From Herminiimonas arsenitoxidans (GTDB taxonomy: Bacteria; Pseudomonadota; Gammaproteobacteria; Burkholderiales; Burkholderiaceae_D): a stretch of 64,000 nucleotides of DNA. The stretch lies in the NCBI RefSeq assembly GCF_900130075.1, contig NZ_LT671418.1, positions 3,410,001 through 3,474,000 on the forward strand, read 5' to 3'. Below the pieces are notes generated by a model. It saw only the letters and a list, made by a program, of their open reading frames with translations, was not told the origin of the DNA and searched no databases. Position 1 is the first letter of the stretch; each line of letters begins with the position of its first letter. Both the position numbers and the translations under genes were made by a program. Shown piece after piece: positions 61,605 to 64,000 of the stretch.

Positions 61605-62702
61605 ATGCATATAGATCGCTTGTCCCGAACCTGTTTTCTTCATCTGGCCGCTATGGCCTTGCTCACCATCTCATCTGGCGCTGCCTTTGCTGATAATGAT
61701 GTCGACGAAGTGTGTACATCCAAGCCGGGTGTCCGGGCTTTGAAAAAATATCCTGACGTATATAACTTTTATTACGAAAACGATTTGTTCGCAGGGACGG
61801 ACAACAATTACACCAGCGGCGCGAAATTCTCCTGGGTATCGGCCAATCTGGAAGATTACATCCACGATCCCTGTCTGCCGAAATGGGTGCGGCAGCTGAA
61901 TCGTATTTCAGAAATGGTGCAGCCGGGTGTATTCGATACGCGCAATATGGTGGTCAGTTTCGGGCAGGAAATTTATACGCCTACCGACAAGTATCGTAGC
62001 GATTTGATCGTCAATGACAGGCCGTATGCCGGCTGGCTTTACCTTGGACTTGCCTACAACGCGCGCAATGACAAGGATATGGAAGTTACCGAAATCGATA
62101 TCGGTATGGTGGGGCCGGCATCACTGGCAAAACAGTCACAGGACTTTATCCATCGCATACGCGGCATCGATCGCTTTCAGGGCTGGAGTAATCAACTCAA
62201 CAATGAGTTAGGCATTCAGTTCGTGAAGGAAAGAAAAACCAAGATATTCAATTACTCAAGGCCAAATGGGCCGAAGATCGACGCGATTACGCATTACGGC
62301 TATAGCCTGGGTAATGTGAAGACATATCTGAATACCGGGATGGAAGTGCGTATAGGTACTTATTTGCCTAACGATTTTGGTACTTCGCCGATACGTCCAG
62401 CCAGCGATAGCAATGCGCCATTGCCGATGAATGTGTCGCATCGATTAGCGGATGGCGGCATACATGCTTTTGTCTCAGTGGATGCACGTGCCGTGGCGCG
62501 CAATATTTTTCTGGACGGGAATACCTTCTCCGATAGTCATAGCGTGTCGAAGCGCTATTTCGTCGGGGATGTCGCAGCGGGTATTGCGTGGCAGTGGGTA
62601 GGTGGAAAAATCACTTACGCACAATATTTGCGCAGCAAGGAATTCCGTGGCCAGGTCAAGCCGCAAAGCTATGGCTCGATCACGCTCAGTCTGGAATATT
62701 GA
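61605..62702 (+). CDS. LpxR-family outer-membrane lipid A deacylase
   Basis: A 365-residue outer-membrane protein with a signal peptide (cut near AFA-D). The mature part YNFYYENDLFAGTDNNYTSGAKFSWVS carries the LpxR catalytic Asn-Asp and Thr region, and RPYAGWLYLGLAYN and the strand pattern to the terminal Leu-Glu-Tyr fit the 12-strand LpxR barrel (DUF2219). In Salmonella LpxR removes the 3'-acyloxyacyl group from lipid A in a Ca2+-dependent way. Activity here is inferred. No clear Shine-Dalgarno is seen. Confidence 0.85.
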   Translation: MHIDRLSRTCFLHLAAMALLTISSGAAFADNDVDEVCTSKPGVRALKKYPDVYNFYYENDLFAGTDNNYTSGAKFSWVSANLEDYIHDPCLPKWVRQLNRISEMVQPGVFDTRNMVVSFGQEIYTPTDKYRSDLIVNDRPYAGWLYLGLAYNARNDKDMEVTEIDIGMVGPASLAKQSQDFIHRIRGIDRFQGWSNQLNNELGIQFVKERKTKIFNYSRPNGPKIDAITHYGYSLGNVKTYLNTGMEVRIGTYLPNDFGTSPIRPASDSNAPLPMNVSHRLADGGIHAFVSVDARAVARNIFLDGNTFSDSHSVSKRYFVGDVAAGIAWQWVGGKITYAQYLRSKEFRGQVKPQSYGSITLSLEY

Positions 62703-62711
62703 TAGACAGCT

Positions 62712-62737
62712 CGCAGGATGGCATCAGCGATCCTGCG
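62712..62737. terminator. Hairpin between convergent lpxR-like and carbonic anhydrase genes
   Basis: CGCAGGAT (62712-62719) pairs exactly with ATCCTGCG (62730-62737), with a 10-base loop. It lies between two convergent stop codons but has no T-run, so it is a candidate shared terminator only. Confidence 0.45.
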
Positions 62738-62758
62738 CGTATTGAAGTGTAGCGAACG

Positions 62759-63382
62759 TCAGAAGCCGGCAGGGATGCCGTCGAAGAATTCCACTTCACC
62801 GGTTTCCAGTGAATACTCGGCACCGACCACTAGCAAACCTTCGTTTTGAATCAGGTTTTCCAGCAATTCCGAACCGTGGCGCAAGTGGTTGACCGAAGCG
62901 CGGATATTCGCGCGTACCGATTGATGGACCAGCGCATCATGATCGTGTTTCAGGTCGGTTTCCATCAGGGTTTCGACGGAAGGACGGATGCGGTCAACGA
63001 TGGATTTCAGGTTGCGTGACTGGTTTTCACTTGGACGCTTGAGTTCTTCCAGTGTTGCGAGGATGGCGCCACATTGCGAATGGCCGAGTACGACCACCAG
63101 CTTGGTGCGATATCGTTCGGCAGCGAATTCCACACTACCTACCTGCGATGGCGCCACGATGTTGCCGGCGACGCGGATCACGAATAAATCACCCAGCCCC
63201 TGATCGAACACCAGTTCTGCCGGTACGCGAGAATCCGAGCAGCCGAGAATGATGGCGAACGGTTCCTGGCCATCGACGACTTCGCTGCGGCGTGCGAGAG
63301 ACGAGGCATTTTTACGGATATCTGCGACGAAACGGCTGTTGCCATCGCGCAGACGCTTCAGTGCGGCTTTTGCTGTATCCAT
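62759..63382 (-). CDS. Beta-class carbonic anhydrase
   Basis: A 207-residue zinc enzyme interconverting CO2 and bicarbonate. The zinc ligands are Cys48, His101 and Cys104 (ILGCSDSRVPAE and LGHSQCGAI), with the Asp50-Arg52 dyad present. FVIRVAGNI and the C-terminal VVGAEYSLETGEVEFF are typical. It is monocistronic, convergent with the lpxR-like gene. Confidence 0.94.
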   Translation of the reverse strand: MDTAKAALKRLRDGNSRFVADIRKNASSLARRSEVVDGQEPFAIILGCSDSRVPAELVFDQGLGDLFVIRVAGNIVAPSQVGSVEFAAERYRTKLVVVLGHSQCGAILATLEELKRPSENQSRNLKSIVDRIRPSVETLMETDLKHDHDALVHQSVRANIRASVNHLRHGSELLENLIQNEGLLVVGAEYSLETGEVEFFDGIPAGF

Positions 63383-63692
63383 GAATTTCTTTCTTTCGTT
63401 TGCTGTTCTGGTGCCTGCGTGAGGAGTGCATTTGCTTGGGGAGGCACGAAGGCGCGCAGGCGCAGGATCGTGTGCAAAGGCAGGCGTTCGCTACTTTAAA
63501 GCATTCCTTGGCAGCTTGCTGCGGAAATTTTTCAAATTTAAGGCGTGTGAGCGGTCATTGCATCCTGATGAGAGCTATGCAAAATAACGATTTTTAGATG
63601 TATTTAAGCGGAGTAGTGCTGCGATATGAAGAGGATATTGCGAGGATAAAGAAAGATCGATGGCGAAGTTGCCATCGATCCATACAGACTAT
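63383..63692. other. Intergenic region between carbonic anhydrase and zinc-ribbon genes
   Basis: A 310-bp gap holding the promoter of the leftward carbonic anhydrase gene and, at its right end, a terminator for the zinc-ribbon gene (63645-63680). An open frame at 63400-63597 has no protein signature. Confidence 0.45.
63645..63680 (-). terminator. Intrinsic terminator of the zinc-ribbon gene
   Basis: GATCGATGGC (63655-63664) and GCCATCGATC (63671-63680) form a perfect 10-bp stem with a 6-base loop, 13 bp beyond the stop codon. On the minus strand the next bases read TTTCTTTAT, a suitable T-rich tract. Confidence 0.85.
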
Positions 63693-63977
63693 TCAGAAAT
63701 CGAATAATTCGCCGATCAGGTCTTTTTTATTCTTTTGCCCGTAGCCTTCTTTGTTGTAGCCGTGTTGTGTTGTGCGCACTGGAGTGCTGCGTTCGCCACG
63801 ATAACGCGGCAGCGGCGGTGGTGCTTCTGGCGGCATGGCATTGGCGGATCTATCGATCAGCTTGTCGAGTTCGCCGCGATCCAGCCATACACCGCGGCAG
63901 TTCGGGCAGTAATCAATTTCAATTCCGTGGCGATCAGATGTGATCAGGTGCATTTCATTGCAAGCCGGACATTTCAT
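63693..63977 (-). CDS. TFIIB-type zinc-ribbon protein
   Basis: A 94-residue protein. Two CxxC knuckles (Cys3/Cys6 and Cys24/Cys27) and the following GVWLDRGELDKLI define the zf-TFIIB family of small bacterial zinc ribbons. A Pro-rich linker (PPEAPPPLPRYRGER) leads to a basic/Gly-rich segment and an acidic end (LIGELFDF). The function is unknown; nucleic-acid or protein binding is usual for ribbons. It has its own terminator downstream. Confidence 0.88.
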   Translation of the reverse strand: MKCPACNEMHLITSDRHGIEIDYCPNCRGVWLDRGELDKLIDRSANAMPPEAPPPLPRYRGERSTPVRTTQHGYNKEGYGQKNKKDLIGELFDF

Positions 63978-64000
63978 GTTGATATCCTCGTGGTTAGCTC

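Noticed and set aside
1..64000. CRISPR arrays, tRNA/rRNA genes, transposases, integrases or prophage genes
   Set aside because: No regularly spaced repeats, no cloverleaf or rRNA sequence, and no mobile-element protein was seen on either strand by eye; a covariance-model scan would be the decisive check for small RNAs.

Overview
The window looks like chromosomal DNA of a betaproteobacterium, most probably Oxalobacteraceae (Herminiimonas/Janthinobacterium-like). This rests on recognised gene content and gene order, not on any search: a cyo quinol oxidase operon carrying SURF1 and a RegB/RegA pair, an OxlT-type transporter, a Burkholderiales-style TonB-receptor/PepSY iron operon, and a TamA/TamB pair. 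Genes are densely packed on both strands. I see no rRNA or tRNA gene, CRISPR array, transposase or integrase.

Layout. 1-2594: the C-terminal end of an autotransporter, a GNAT-like protein and a repetitive beta-helix-like protein. 3134-8516: a Fur-box promoter followed by a five-gene iron uptake operon (TonB receptor, DUF4198, DUF3649, PepSY membrane protein, DUF3325). 8844-11633: two convergent MFS carriers (OxlT-like and MHS-like) sharing a terminator. 11783-18565: cyoABCD, SURF1, regB and regA in one overlapping operon, so the terminal oxidase lies beside a redox-sensing regulator. 18671-19894: an MFS exporter.

20388-29458 is the most unusual block. Five contiguous genes encode WecB (UDP-ManNAc supply), a BcsB-like periplasmic subunit, an NfrB-type membrane glycosyltransferase with C-terminal MshEN-type c-di-GMP-binding motifs, an NfrA-type TPR/outer-membrane protein, and a YbcH-sized exported protein that may be a glycan hydrolase. 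The set reads as a complete c-di-GMP-controlled exopolysaccharide synthesis and export system related to the NfrA/NfrB (phage N4 receptor glycan) pathway of E. coli, but with its own wecB and an added BcsB-like component.

29477-37024: a flavin-binding PNPOx-family protein and a GST divergent from a LysR regulator, then a sulfonate-type ABC transporter with two substrate-binding proteins and a DszC/SfnB-like flavin monooxygenase. 37325-40066: a PAS/GAF/GGDEF/EAL protein. 40371-42598: fumC, a secreted cysteine-paired repeat protein and a CsbD protein. 43222-50066: a membrane PAS histidine kinase facing two response regulators and a sigma-54 activator, then a YbdK-type ligase and a CPA2 antiporter. 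50479-57748: a type II NADH dehydrogenase and TamB/TamA. 57989-63977: two methyltransferases, a cytochrome c, a GIY-YIG protein, a YbaY-MliC lipoprotein, an LpxR-type lipid A deacylase, a beta carbonic anhydrase and a zinc-ribbon protein.

Recurring themes are the cell envelope (TamAB, LpxR, lysozyme-inhibitor lipoprotein, exopolysaccharide, autotransporter), respiration (bo3 oxidase, NDH-2, cytochrome c) and signalling (three two-component or sigma-54 modules and one c-di-GMP protein).
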